64,000 bases of DNA. Source: Trichosphaerium sp. ATCC 40318. Its lineage: Eukaryota > Discosea > Flabellinia > Trichosidae. This document shows, one piece after another, positions 1-11,667 of the stretch. The stretch spans positions 1 through 64,000 of the forward strand of contig JALMLS010000355.1 in assembly GCA_038496445.1 (NCBI GenBank), read 5' to 3'. The first letter of the stretch is position 1, and every line of letters starts with the position of its first letter. The translations under genes were made by a program, and so were the position numbers. The notes beneath the pieces are model-generated. The model saw nothing but the letters and a program-made list of their open reading frames with translations. It did not search any database and was not told the origin of the DNA.

Positions 1-657
1 AAGTGTTGTTCCCGAAGCACGTGTACGCACTGTTTATCTTAAGCATATAATTCTTGTTATGATATTTCAGTACAACATCACAAGTTGTTTTGACGGCGTT
101 TGGAGGAGGGCAAACAGTTGTAAATGAGTCTTCTATCACTATAATTTCAACTTCTGTTTCTATTTGTATTGCTGATGTTCTCTGGCGCTTTGGTCTTTGT
201 TCTGATACATCGGACATACTGCATGTGTGATCTTTTTTGACGTACCCTCTTCTCTAATAGTCTATTGTAGTCACCTAATTTACCCTTCCGACTTAAACAT
301 CTTATAGAGTTTACAATAGCTTCATCTTGTTGATGCGCATCAAATCCTTCAACATTGGAACAATCAACATTGTACATGCCATCCTTCTTTAGAGCACGAA
401 TAGAAAAACTTCGCAGCTTTCGCACAAAGTTTGTACTGTTTACATCAGTTCTCCAATTGATCTTCAAATAGTCTAATATTGGCTCTATCTGTGCTGAAAA
501 CTAAGTACAAGTAAGATTTAAACACTTGGTAGCATTCTTTTCTTGGCTCCTAACAATAAAAACAACTCACGTTGTGTTTGTCTGCCATACAGCACGTAAA
601 TCGTTAGGATTTTGAAGTACACGAAAATATGTACTAGTAAATGACCTTTTCCTTTAT
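1..657 (-). pseudogene. Family X copy 1, decayed and cut by window edge
   Basis: Related to the two better copies at 33971-35119 and 36751-38017. The shared core is visible: a GHLLVHIF segment near 610-650, the CSNVEGFDAHQ.DE motif near 310-365, GKLGDYN, and the C-terminal CDVVLKYHNKNYMLKIN segment near 30-100. Against the other copies the frame changes at least twice: a base appears to be missing near 627, just after the VHIF codons, and a second shift lies near an A run around 232-240, after which the QRPKRQRTS segment is read in another frame. The final exon would lie outside the window. The function of the family is unknown. I read this as a pseudogene. A sequencing error could explain one shift but hardly both. 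Confidence 0.6.
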
Positions 658-1203
658 AGCGGTTATGTGAGCTACCTACCAGACAATAAGTGTTAGCGAG
701 TCAACTAAAACTAAAAACAAATAACCTCGTCTGTATCCACTTGTGGTTTCTGTCATAATAGGTGGGTAACGGTTTTTAAAGCACAAAATAATCCAAAACT
801 GTCTGCCAGCGACTATTATTGACTTGAACACTCCTGACAGTTTTTTTGGACGTTCAAATCATGAATGAGGCACGTGCAGCGTTCTCAAAGAGCACTCTCA
901 AAGACCTTTAAGGGTTTTTTAATACCTTGAAGCTCATGGTGTGTAGGCGGCACGAAACGACGGGTTTTTACAAGCAAGTGGTTTCTGTCTACCGCCTGAA
1001 GTACTGGTGATGATATTACAACAATGTAACGGTCAGAATATTTTAAAGTGCGTAAACAACTGAATGTGTGCCAAAATACTCATTGATACATCGTTAGCAT
1101 TCAAAGAGTTTGCAAAAATTGGAAAAGCGTGAGTGCGCATTGCTACTTATACTCATAATGTCTCGTCTCACCATGATAACACTAATTCTATAGTATTGTT
1201 GGT
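658..1203. other. Gene-free stretch
   Basis: No convincing reading frame on either strand. The first exon of family X copy 1 should lie at the left end but cannot be recognised. It holds one CACGTG palindrome near 868. Confidence 0.4.
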
Positions 1204-2041
1204 ATGGCAGGAAATACGCAAGCTTCAAGTCCGTTTGGTATGCACGTGTTAAATGTTTGTCACTTTTTTCTTTCAAATTGTTTTCGATCTTCACCTTGCA
1301 TCTTGACCCATTACCACGTACTGTGGCGACACAAATCCCCGCAAATTTTGCAACGATTACTGAGCGTTATTCAAGTGAAAGAGTCTGGTTTGAGTATTGG
1401 TTAACTTTTTTTTTCGCTTTAAGGACTCTATGTGATGAGATGCTATATTGTATTCCTGACGATTCCCTACGCATCCTCGATCTTAATTCTTGCTTGGATA
1501 TCGCGGATGAAGCGTTGGAATATATAGGAACACTACAAACTCTCAGAGCTTTAGTACTCAACAATTGTGGTACACTTTTCTAAATATTTGATGTCTTTGT
1601 GTTCTATACTCTTAATCTCAATCAACAGATTGTATAACATCTTATGGTTTACAGCATCTTACGTCGCTTGACCTCACGGACTTTCATATTGATAGATGTC
1701 ATAGAATTAACTCCCTTGATGTGTTAAGGTCATTCAAACATACACTAACAACTCTGAGCGTATATAGTATTCCAAGACTACACAGTAGAAATAACGGTCC
1801 ATTATTAAGGCTTAAAAAACTTGAGAGGCTTAATATATCAAAGACTGATTGTCTTTTAGCTAGAAGACACTTTAAATGTATTAAAAAGTTACAAAATCTA
1901 AAGGTGATTGTAGTGTCTAACTTGCAAAAAATATTGATAACGAAGGCTCTCTCGCTTGAAATGTTTGAAGCATCTGCAGCATTGGTAGGTGAGAAGACTT
2001 GTTGGGCAGATGATTTATTATATGAAAGCGCTCAAACGTAA
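1204..2041 (+). CDS. Leucine-rich-repeat protein
   Basis: Two exons are clear. The first ends near 1569 after LRALVLNNC, the intron runs from GTACAC near 1570 to CAACAG at about 1628, and the second exon runs to a TAA at 2039-2041. LRR periodicity is visible: LRILDLNSC, LRALVLNNC, LTSLDLTDF, LTTLSVYS, LERLNISKT, LKVIVVS, about 24 residues apart. This is the layout of F-box/LRR and other eukaryotic adaptor LRR proteins, but no F-box is recognisable. The 5' part is uncertain: another intron ending near 1425 (CGCTTTAAG) seems likely, and the ATG at 1204 is only one option. Role unknown; probably protein-protein interaction. Confidence 0.55.
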
Positions 2042-2436
2042 AATACAAAGTACTCAATAGATGAAGGTTCTGGTTGTGCCATTATCTGGTTGTACGTGAA
2101 CTTATAGTGCTACTGGAGCCTATTCTACGAATCTTACTGTTATTTCGTGTTCTACAAATACCACACAGATACGTAATTGTGGAATAACTTTAATAAAATA
2201 TTTAACACTATTGTGTTTTCGAACTAGGAGAGGGAGGTACACCTTTTGAGAAAAAAACCACATGTTTTCATCCCTTGTGTGGTGTTGCGTTTTAGTGTTT
2301 GCATGGGCTTAGCCCTATGTACAATTGTAACTTTATGACATTACATAAGTTAAAATTAAGGGAATTTACCCTTTTGCAGTGAAGGGGAATTAACCGTTAC
2401 TGTTGATATCTTGCGATGAGAATTTTGTTTTTTTGT

Positions 2437-3020
2437 TTACTGATTAAACTTTTTTTTTATTATTTTTGCTGCAATAGCATGGAACAATAGGTCAAGGTTT
2501 TCATTAGTCTTAGCAGATACTTCAATATACTCAAAATCATATTCACATGCTAAATCCTAGTTTGATAAAGTAAACAAAAGGAATACTTAGGTAAAAACAA
2601 ACTAAAAACTCGAGCTTTGTACAAACAAACAATAGCAATCGAGTTTTGATCAGTGAAATTGATGGGTCAGGCAAAGATGCCAAAAAATTATTAAGTAGTA
2701 AAGCTCTCAAGTCAAATACTCTAACATAATAGTCCAGAGTATTGGCGGTGTAGCCATAATCGGAGTATTTAACTTTGAGAATCTCACAAAGTATAAAAAA
2801 AAAAGCAACGGATTGTTTGTACCCTTGCACGATCTGATGTTATTATTCTTTCATTTTCAAGGTCCTAAATATACATAAGCAACATTATATTTGTTATAGT
2901 GACTAAAATCCATAGTAGTAGAAGACATACTAATTTGTTTCCAACTAAAAATACAGTGCATCTTGGTGCTCCTCTCTCCACTTCATGAATGTGATGCTTT
3001 ACATTCTTAAAACTTTCTTC
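2437..3020 (-). pseudogene. Rab-family small GTPase, C-terminal half only
   Basis: Three exons (2931-3020, 2823-2864, 2437-2556), with introns at 2865-2930 and 2557-2822, join in frame. They give the second half of a Rab: ESFKNVKHHIHEV, the guanine-specificity motif VGNKLDL, a DRARDLACEYDFEYIEVSAKT segment containing the G5 motif SAK, then NLDLLFHAIAAKII. The P-loop, switch I and WDTAGQ motif are not found in the 1 kb upstream. The chain ends in KKKFNQ, without the C-terminal cysteines that Rabs need for prenylation. Either a 5'-truncated duplicate or a gene whose first exons lie behind a long intron. Truncation seems more likely. Confidence 0.6.
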
Positions 3021-4590
3021 CTTTAATTAAATATTAACTGCTTTGTTTTTCCCAAAAAAAATGCTACGAAAAACGTTTTGAGCACGTGACTGAGGTGTTG
3101 ATTAAAAAATGTGAAGAAAATCTTTTACGACTCCCAAAAAAAGACTAAAAGCCACGTCCTTGAAAATCCACGCTCGTACGTAAAACACTCTTGATACTAG
3201 TGAGTTAGACGTACGTGAGTTATATCAAAGACTGTTACAGCAGCATCAGCGCCTCTGAAATAACTTTGCGTAAGCTCTTTGAATCTATTTAAACTTGCTT
3301 AATATAAACTTCTCTTTAAAGAATATGGTCAACCACGGACCGTTCGTGTCCTGCTGTGTCTCTACAAAACCCATTTAGCTTCACAACTATAACGTACTTA
3401 AATTCACGTGCAGTATATTAAATTTTACAATTTTCTCGTCATGTAATGTCATTATTTTAGTTCTCTACAGCGTATTAACTCAGTGTCGCCAAAAGGATGT
3501 TGAATAGGAACCAAACACTTGATCACGTGATAAGCAAATTTGAAAAATTCCTCCGGTAATGGCCATGATGAACGCCTAAATATTCCCCGTACCAATTCAC
3601 CGAGTGTCACATCAGGTTCACCAAACGTTCCATCGCAAAAACGCACTTTGTATCAAAGTTAAACTTTTTTTTTCCTTCGCATTTACTGCTATGACATCAC
3701 GTACTTATAAGACTTGATTTACCTACACCTAAAAAGTGTAAATGTTAGCAATAATCTTTAATACCTTAAAAAGCGATATAAATGATCAAAGGATCCATCG
3801 ACGGCGTAAAAACAGACGTAAAAGTTTTCACGTGTTTTTTAGAGTTTTTTATATTTTGGAACCATACCCACTTGTCCATTGAACACAACTTTGATGAGCG
3901 TGTCATATTCCGGGCTACTCCTCAAGTATTTAAGCCTGTTGTACACGAAACAAGCATTTTTTTCGCTTACCGTCCGGCAACATCTTTTTTCTCTATTGCT
4001 TCTTGTGTCTCTTGTCGAGAGGTACAACATCCCATCACAAAAAAGGTAATAGCTGAAAACAAAAAGTCATCATTAGTCAGAGTGTACTGCAATTTTCACT
4101 AGCGCAAAGTACCTCCCTCACTTAAGATCAGCAAACTACTTTACTTTTGGTTTATTAGAAGATCAGAAGGAGAATCGGAGGACTAGATTTTAAAAGAGTT
4201 TTAGATTCACGTGTTCTTGTTAATCTACAATAACAGATTGGAGAATAATCTCAATCAGCTTCGATCCCTGGATCACGTAGCCAGAGACCTTCCCAAGCCC
4301 ATGAAGGCCCTTCTCCAACTGTGTCAATCGTAATCTGCTATTGTACAAAACAACTACCTCTCACTTATCAAACTACCTATTATACTTTTTCATAAACAAT
4401 TATTTGTTCGTTCGTGGTTCATGATGCTAGAGTAACGAGCGACAGTGGTGTAGCAGTGCTTAAACAAACCGACGACATCACATAACGAACAGAGTCAAAT
4501 TGGTAAAACAAGTAGCTATACAACTATAAGTAAACTTTTGTTCTGAGGTCATGAGCGACTCTTACAAACTATTAGCCCATTGAAAGTTCG
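3021..4590. other. Mostly gene-free stretch with weak exon-like frames
   Basis: No recognisable gene. A 64-codon minus-strand frame at 3452-3646 (contains FGEPDVTLGELVRGIF) and a plus-strand frame at about 4233-4334 (contains LENNLNQLRSLDHVARDL) have coding-like composition. The second is preceded by a plausible acceptor AATAACAG. Neither can be joined to neighbours, so they are left as possible orphan exons. CACGTG sites occur near 3081, 3402, 3523, 3828 and 4208. Confidence 0.3.
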
Positions 4591-5702
4591 TTACCACTCT
4601 GGGCGTTTACTATGAACGTAATGTGGTTGTGTTTCCTCATATCCATCTCTAGTCCAGTACTTTACCTCTCCTCGCTTTCCATTCTTTTTGTAATAACATT
4701 GCATCTTCAATTGTCCATTGGAGTACCACTCTTTACTCTCGCCTTGACATTTGTTATGCAAATAACAACATTCAACAGCTAATTGTCCATTATCATGCCA
4801 CTTCTTTAGTTCTCCTTCCAGTTTACCTCTTCTAAAGAAACTGAGTTCCTTTAGTACTCCATTGGCATTCCAGGTTTTACTCTTTCCTTCTTTTCTACCT
4901 TTTACAAAGAATTCTTCAACATGCAGCTGTCCGTTAAAGTGCCATAACCTACATTGTCCATGTCTTCTGTTCTTCATGTAGTAGCATTGTTCAATCAGTA
5001 TACCTTTCATATTCCAAGTTTTACACTCTCCTTCTAGGTTACCATTCGAGTACTTAAAATGCTTCGAGATTTGACCGCCCTTATACCATTCTTTGTAATC
5101 TCCTGCATACCAACCATTCACACAGTATGATTGCTCTTGCAATTGTCCATCACTGTACCTACCCTCATAATAGCCTTCACGTTTACCTTGATTATAAGAA
5201 GCACTGATTTTCAACAGCCCATTATCCCAATACTTGTACTCTCCGTGAAGTTTGCCATTCTTATAGTTACTGTGTAATTCTAAGTCTCCACGTGCTCGGA
5301 ACCACTTGAATTCTCCTTCATACAAACCCGAGATATAAAAAGCTTCCATCTTCAGCTTTCCATTCTCGTGCCAACTCTGCTTCTTCCCTTCTTTAATACC
5401 ATCTTTGTATATTCTCGTTTCCTTTAATTGACCGTTATCATACCACTCTTTGTATTCACCTTCCATTTTACCACAGGAAAAGAAGCACTTCTTCTTCAGT
5501 TGGCCATTTTCGTTGAACTGTTTGTACCATCCTTGTTTTTCTAATTTTACATTGAAACGAGTGCTCATAGCTGCTTGTTTACATAGTAAAGGCCATAAAA
5601 TAAACACATCAGCGCTTACGTTTATGCTCAGATCAATAATATCAAGTTGTAGCTCAAGTGGAAGCTGTAGTAAGCGACAAAAAGCCGATTCTTGGGTGCT
5701 AG
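4591..5702 (-). CDS. YwqK/MORN_2-type repeat protein, copy 1
   Basis: About twelve tandem repeats of roughly 24 residues with consensus NGqLk...y..GkkeGeyKeWy, the pattern of the MORN_2 / toxin-antitoxin YwqK repeat. They fill nearly the whole chain up to a short C-tail (HSKRPEW). Ahead of the repeats is LLQLPLELQLDIIDL, which resembles the start of an F-box or a similar short helical motif and is matched in copy 2 at 35932-36588. The frame stays open upstream to about 5702, where a TTTAG acceptor precedes it, but no in-frame ATG occurs before the Met of MSTRF near 5567. The true start is therefore either that Met or in an unseen upstream exon. The repeat usually builds an extended beta-solenoid for protein or membrane contact; the partner is unknown. 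Confidence 0.7.
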
Positions 5703-5708
5703 TCTAAA

Positions 5709-6570
5709 TTCGCTTAGAGATAATTTAAAACTACTGGTTTACCTTTGTTGCCATTATGTTAATAGATTACCTTCACTTGAAATTGTAAACGCCACGCACG
5801 TGTACTTAACTTCCTTAAGTCTTACATTATACTCAGTTTCTTCTAGAACTGCAATCGAATTGCGCTTTCCAATACTGATATCACGTGGCTAGTGCTAAGA
5901 AATTGATGCAAAGCTACTTGTAACGTAGACATTTTTCTTTGTTTAACTGTGGGTAAGTGACTGATTGTAGAGCGCAGTAGGTTGAAAGAGCAAGTTGTCT
6001 TTCTTGACAAATAATTTGCTTAACAGAAGTAGCGAGATTACTTTTGGGGTGTTCTTGGCGCTTCAAGCTAATTATATTGCATTCAGCTATAATCTATAAT
6101 TGTTGTTCCACTTATACAACCAGTTGATTGTTTCGTATCTTTTGTTGCATCTCATACTTTTAAGTTGTTTATTATTTTACAATATCTTGTCTTTTTGTGA
6201 GATTATTCATCTCTTTTTTACACTTTATCCTTTTGTTTGTTACTCTCTACATGACTACTATATGAATCTACCATTTCTATCAATGACTTTGATTCAGAAA
6301 AAGAAAGTTTCTCGTCGAGAGGTCTACTTTTTCGTGTAATAGACATAGGGGAACTTAGACCGAGTTTCTTCATGTCTTGTTCCCCAATCAAATGGTACGT
6401 AATATCTCTATATACTTTGACTGTTAAAAATGCCTAAAGGGATGCGTAAACATAGGAGGAATACAATGATTCGAAACAAACTCGTATTAAAAAAAAAGAA
6501 CTTGTAAAACAAAAATCAAGTTATCCGCAAAGGCAAGCCAGTAAAAAAACATGACACAATGATTTTGTAA
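5709..6570. other. Gene-free AT-rich stretch
   Basis: Only low-complexity T-rich frames (for example 6100-6339, almost all Leu/Phe/Tyr/Ser) that look like chance. CACGTG occurs near 5796 and 5881. It probably holds the promoter of the repeat gene on its left and the 3' end of the PPR gene on its right. Confidence 0.5.
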
Positions 6571-8718
6571 TTAATTAGAACTAATAATAAGTAGATTTTG
6601 AAAAGACATATTGTAGGACTTTTTCTTAAGCAGTATTTCAAGGGAAAGCAAAAAACATAAATGTAAGAAAAAAAGAAAAAAATTTGCTTTTTCAAAAATA
6701 AAGTTTTTTATATCTAGGAAGGCGTACCTTATAAAAACCGTTGAAAACTTCTATAAACTTCTCCTTAAAGTCTGTATTATAACAAAAAGGTAAAATAGTT
6801 GATAACATTTCAGCAGTTGGCTCAAGATCCTTTGTTTTTTTCATTTCTTCAAACTGTTTAAAAGCAAAATCAATATTCCTAAAATAAAAAAGAATCGTAA
6901 GTCACCGAGAACCTCTACTATTTTTTGTTCTAAAAATCACCCCTAGCACTGGTAGACAATAGTATAACAAACTACATTGTTGCTGAAAAAAAAAAAACCA
7001 AAAATGTGTGGCGTACCCACTATGACAATGAGCGTCAACTAAAATTTCAAAAGTATCAGTTGTTGGTGAGATCCCTCCGTCTACCATTTCCTTATATACA
7101 AACTGAGCTCTAGCAGGTTGCATACATGCTGTACACGTCCTCATAAAGCTATTATACACATCTGCACTATTTGTCGATATAACAGACTTTAGAGACTCAA
7201 AAACACTTGATGCCTCATCAAGTCCTTGAGCGCTTTGAGTTTTACCAAAACTTTCAATGAAATCTGAAAAGCAATGACCAGGTACTTCTAAGTCTCTTTC
7301 TTCAAGCATATCTACTATCTCTAGCATCTCTTTCTTTGTCTTTATACCTTTTGCAAGAGCTACAAAAGTGCTAGGAGTCGCTTCATCATACATACTTTCC
7401 ATTTCATTAAAAGTTGCCCAAGCTCTTGTTGCGTCTCCTGCTTTTAAGCAACCATGGATTAATGTGTTATATATTTCGCCACGTGTATCAAAACCAATAC
7501 GTTTTTCATTAGCATTGAATATAACAAATGCTCTATCAATCTCAAGATGAATACAACATACTTTTATGAGTGCTAAATAAACCTTATCGCTTATTTTAAA
7601 ATCTTTTTTTCCCATATCATTATACAGATTAAAAGCTTCTTTAAAGTCACCACAGTTCGCACAAGCTTCAATCATACACCCATAAGCCTCCTAAAAATAA
7701 AGAATGAGATAATTTTTAAACAGTAAATCCGAAAACGATCGAAAAGAGGAAAACGTTAAATAACAATAAAATAAGAAAAAATAAAGTTACAAAGATGTTT
7801 CAACGTACCGCAATCACAGATGTACCACGATCCTTGTTTATCATATTACGATAAAATTCTTTTGCTTTTGTTAGTTCACCAAGTTTACCACACGTTCTAA
7901 TCAATGCAGCATAGGTACGGTATGTTGGTTTGACTCTATTTTTATTCATTGTATCCAATTGACGTAAAGCCAAATCAAGCTCATTATGCTCCCCACATTT
8001 ATCAATAAATACGTTAAACGTATACTCACTCATTCTTACTCCTATACAGTCGTTTAATTGAGCTACACAGAAAGTGTATAGAGGTGTCAACAGGTTTCTT
8101 AAAAAGGAAAATGTTTTTTTTGTTTAGCGTATAACTATGCTTACGATCGATTTTATGAGCTATGTATACTTCCTTTGCATCATCCATAGTTGGTGCCAAC
8201 GCCATTAGTGTACCATAGGACTTTGGTTGGAGTTTGACGCGACTTCTTCTTATTTTGTCGTGTTCTTCTTTAGCGAACTCGAAATCGCCTAACCGGGGCA
8301 TATGTCTCATGTAGGCTATATTGGGACCAATGTCAGGGTCTGTTTTGTCTTTTTCGTAGAGCTCTTTTTTATCTGATGAATAGTTAATACAAACGATTCC
8401 AAGAGCTTTTTAGTGCGTAGGAAACTACAATAATCGTTTTTGACAGTAAGTTCAGAAAAATGCGTGGGAAATGATTTATAAATGATCCACAGTGGTTGCT
8501 TTACCTTCTACGACCCTGTCAGTTGGCAATGCCATCCACTCTGAAAACGAAGAGCGATCATCGACTTCCACCGCCGTATTAGCATCTAATGAGTATGTAC
8601 GCAGCGTAGATGTGCACATTGGGCCAATTCGTTGTCTAGCGCCTTGATTTGTTCTACACGCTTTGACATTTCTCGCACTGGCGCAGCAAAAAGGCCGGAA
8701 GCCTCGTATCATTGCCAT
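6571..8718 (-). CDS. Pentatricopeptide-repeat (PPR) protein, likely mitochondrial
   Basis: PPR proteins bind organellar RNA base by base and act in its processing, stability or translation. Six exons join in frame: about 8502-8718, 8134-8410, 7808-8066, 7020-7691, 6731-6879 and a short last exon ending at TAA 6571-6573. Helical 35-residue repeats are clear: YTFNVFIDKCGEHNELDLAL, TYAALIRTCGKLGELTKAK, MIEACANCGDFKEAFNLY, IYNTLIHGCLKAGDATRAW, VYNSFMRTCTACMQPARAQF. The N-terminus (MAMIRGFRPFCCASARNVKA...) is rich in Arg, Ala and Ser and lacks acids, as in a mitochondrial presequence. The gene is divergent from the WYxVS/RAP-like gene starting at 8930. The exact 3' end is the weakest part of the model. 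Confidence 0.82.
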
Positions 8719-8929
8719 CGTGATTGTTGCTTCAACTTAAGTTCGAACACTTTACTTATCTCTAACATCAAGATAAACAACTCACGCGCGACCATAATAG
8801 TATTAAAAGCCAGTAGCGAACTCTGTACAGCAAAATAATGAAAATAACTACAGAGCGCTAAAAAGGCATTAAATGCCAACAAAAGCGCGCTAGGAAGTAC
8901 CATAGTGGTTATAGAGGAAGAAAACTCTC
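8719..8929. promoter_or_regulatory. Shared divergent promoter region
   Basis: About 210 bp separate the start codons of the PPR gene (minus) and the WYxVS/RAP-like gene (plus). Both promoters must lie here or overlap the 5' ends, so co-regulation is possible. No TATA-like or other named motif stands out. Confidence 0.35.
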
Positions 8930-11518
8930 GTGTCAACATTACACATGAGCGCAGTCGCTAAGAAAGGCCTGAAGTCGGTGGATGCTAGATTATTAAACAA
9001 AACGGTTCAGAATACCGAAAAACGGCCAAAACGGAAGCCAGTAGGTCACTGGGACTCAATACACAACATGCACCACATGGTTGAAAGCGTGCTTGCCACA
9101 AAGCTCAATATTAAGTGCTGTGACGACTTTTATGACACCACCTACGCACAATGGAGGGTCGCTGGTGCTAGAGCTGTTTTAGAAAGGTATTTTTTTTGTT
9201 TTGTTTTTTGAACGTTTTTCTCGCTTATTCTCATCTTGGGGTTCTCGCGTCTGTCTTGCCTGAAGGCTGTATATCCTGATTATAAATGGGATGAAAGCAG
9301 GTTCAAAGGGTACATTTTGAAGCGTGTTGGACAGTGAATGAGTTATTTACTTTGATATCAGTACTGGCGATCGTACAGGGCCTTCCATGTACCTTGAATA
9401 TTTTGATAGAGTGGCAAGGAATGTAGGTGTCATGATTTTGGATGATTGGTATCGTGTTGATCTTATAGGGGAAGGCATAGGCAAAAACATTTTGGAGTAA
9501 GTTATTTTTTTTTGTTCTTCTTTTGTCATCTTCGATTACGATCTACTCTGCACAGTATAGACTTGCGTAAGACTAATACATGGCAGCCGATATGGTGGAA
9601 GGATAAAGACAATAACTGCGTTATATCCTGACCATGATTGGCAAGAGGGCAATTTTGTAACGTACATGGTTTTTTTGTGGATTTTTTTTATGTTATCTCA
9701 ATCATTTCTTCTTTCTTTCTTTCATCAGTATAAGCCTTGACAAATACTAGGTATTTTCCAAGAGAAAACATAAAGAAAAACAAAGGATCTTGGATAAGTT
9801 TGGCATTACAAAGACAGCTCTTCGATAAAATAGCAAAGAAATTGAATCATGATAGCCTTGATTGTTGGTACAACACACGAAGAATTGAAGTTGTCAGAAA
9901 AGGTGGATCATCTATCATTCAAACGTAAGTATTACAGTCACCCCATGGCATCATTAGTTTATGTTAAAATATCAACGCTGTAGGGTGTATGATGGTAGTC
10001 TCTACAAAGCTCTAAAGGCCATTTATCCTGAAAAAACATGGTATGCTTGGAAGTTTGTGTACGTTGGGTTCTAGTACCATTGCTCGTATAATTTGCATTC
10101 AGAAAAGCTCAAGCTCGTATATGGACTGATGATAACGTTGTCAAAGAGTTTTTAAAATGTACGTCCTACCATAGATAACAAACTCAAGAGCATTTCTTTG
10201 TTTCTTATACTCGTTTGAAGATGTTGAAGAACAGTTGGGTATTAAAGATCCATCTGAGTGGTATGGCGTATCTGGACGAAAGATAGGAAGGTTAGGAGGT
10301 ACCGGTTTAATGCGTAAGCAAATACTTGGGCATCACTATCCTCACTGCCTTACACTGTTGCACCCCGAATATGATTGGGATATGCAAAAATTTCCAAATA
10401 AATCTGAAGCTTTCTTGAAGCCAAGGTATCTTCTATTAAACTTTATTTTGTAATTGAAATATATCATAGGCGTAAGCATGGTTTTTGGACTAAAGACGAA
10501 AACATCAAGAATTTCCTTAAGGGTACAACCCAATGCAAAAGTTGTTTCTTATTTTTTTCTTAGATATGTCTGTTAAGCTAAATATGGTAAAACCAGAAGA
10601 CTGGTATCGTGTGTCTATACCTCAATTATTAGCTAATGACGGTGGGGGTATTATATCAAAGTTTCCTGATTGTCTATCGTTGATACACCCTGAGTTTAAA
10701 TTTGACAAAAGTCAATTTAAACTAAAGTCAAAAAGAGCGTCACAAAGGTATACCTTCAAAACAAATCAATATTAAAAATATCACATGCCATTCATTCGTT
10801 CAAACGCTGTTTATCCATATGTATTGCAGTGGCTACCATTTCACTTTTATGAGTGAGATCACTTGCACAATTTATTTTAGTCTTTTTTATATTCTTCTTT
10901 CAGTTTAACAGGTTTACAGAGCTATGCGCATGAGTCTTGAAGTGGTTTTCCCTGAAGAAGAGATATTAGAAGATTACTCCATTTCAAACATAGCACCTAC
11001 TCCTTATCTTAGGATCGTTGTTGACGTGTATATACCTTCTATTAGGCTAGTGGTTGAATATCAAGGTACATTTTTATTTCAAGTATACCTTCTGCTTTGA
11101 TTCTAACAAACAATAGGACCTCACCACTTTGAACGGAAAAATATCTACTACTTTGGATCATCCCAAGCTCAATCGACAAGGGATAAAGAAAAGAAAAAAC
11201 TATTGGCAGCCGCAGGTACGTTTTGCACTTTTTTTTTTTGGAGAGTGAAAAAAAAGTAAAAAACAACAGCTATAACCATAAATACAGGTATCTCTGTGGT
11301 TCCTATTCCTTATTGGTGGAAAGAAGGAGATGTTAATACCCTAAAATCAACTATAGCTCATTACAGGTATGAGCAATAACGTGGGTGTTGAAAAACCAAA
11401 TTTACTAATACTTTTCTGTTTTTCAAGGCCTGATTTGAACCTTCACGTGCCAGAAGGAGTTATGCCTCTATTGGACACTAAAGGAAAAGAATACTTAGAT
11501 TGTGACAATGTAAAATGA
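8930..11518 (+). CDS. WYxVS-module protein with RAP/PD-(D/E)XK-like C-terminus
   Basis: A multi-exon gene. Module landmarks recur about every 60-70 residues: a W/Y-rich motif (DWYRVDL, CWYNTRR, EWYGVSG, DWYRVSI) followed 20-30 residues later by a YP/HP-E-x-W motif (YPDYKWD, YPDHDWQ, YPEKTWY, HPEYDWD, HPEFKFD). After exon joins near 10916, 11118 and 11289 the C-terminus reads VVDVYIPSIRLVVEYQGPHHF, RDKEKKKLLAAAG and IPYWW. This is the order of the RAP domain and of PD-(D/E)XK nuclease folds: Asp, then Glu-x-Gln, then a Lys/Arg-rich helix and a hydrophobic strand. RAP proteins act on organellar RNA, which fits the divergent PPR neighbour. Whether this one cuts nucleic acid is inference. The junction near 9555-9610 is unresolved. 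Confidence 0.65.
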
Positions 11519-11667
11519 ACGAGATAAACTCACCTGTAATATAAAAAACTAAAACGGAAAAATTTCTTTTTATTATTTGTAGTTGTTGAAGGCCTTGCTT
11601 GTTATGTGGTTCTAAAATACGATTAATTTAATGTAATTAGTGTTTTAAACACCTCTATCTTATTGGT
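11519..11667. other. Downstream flank, nothing seen
   Basis: Short AT-rich 3' flank of the preceding gene; no frame or repeat recognised. Confidence 0.4.

Noticed and set aside
2543-2830. 95-codon minus-strand open frame
   Set aside because: It lies almost wholly inside the intron between the last two Rab exons; the flanking exons join in frame without it.
3782-4102. 106-codon plus-strand frame
   Set aside because: No domain, no codon pattern, and an equally good frame on the other strand.
6100-6339. 79-codon frame rich in Leu, Phe and Tyr
   Set aside because: Composition reflects T-rich DNA; no support as a membrane protein.
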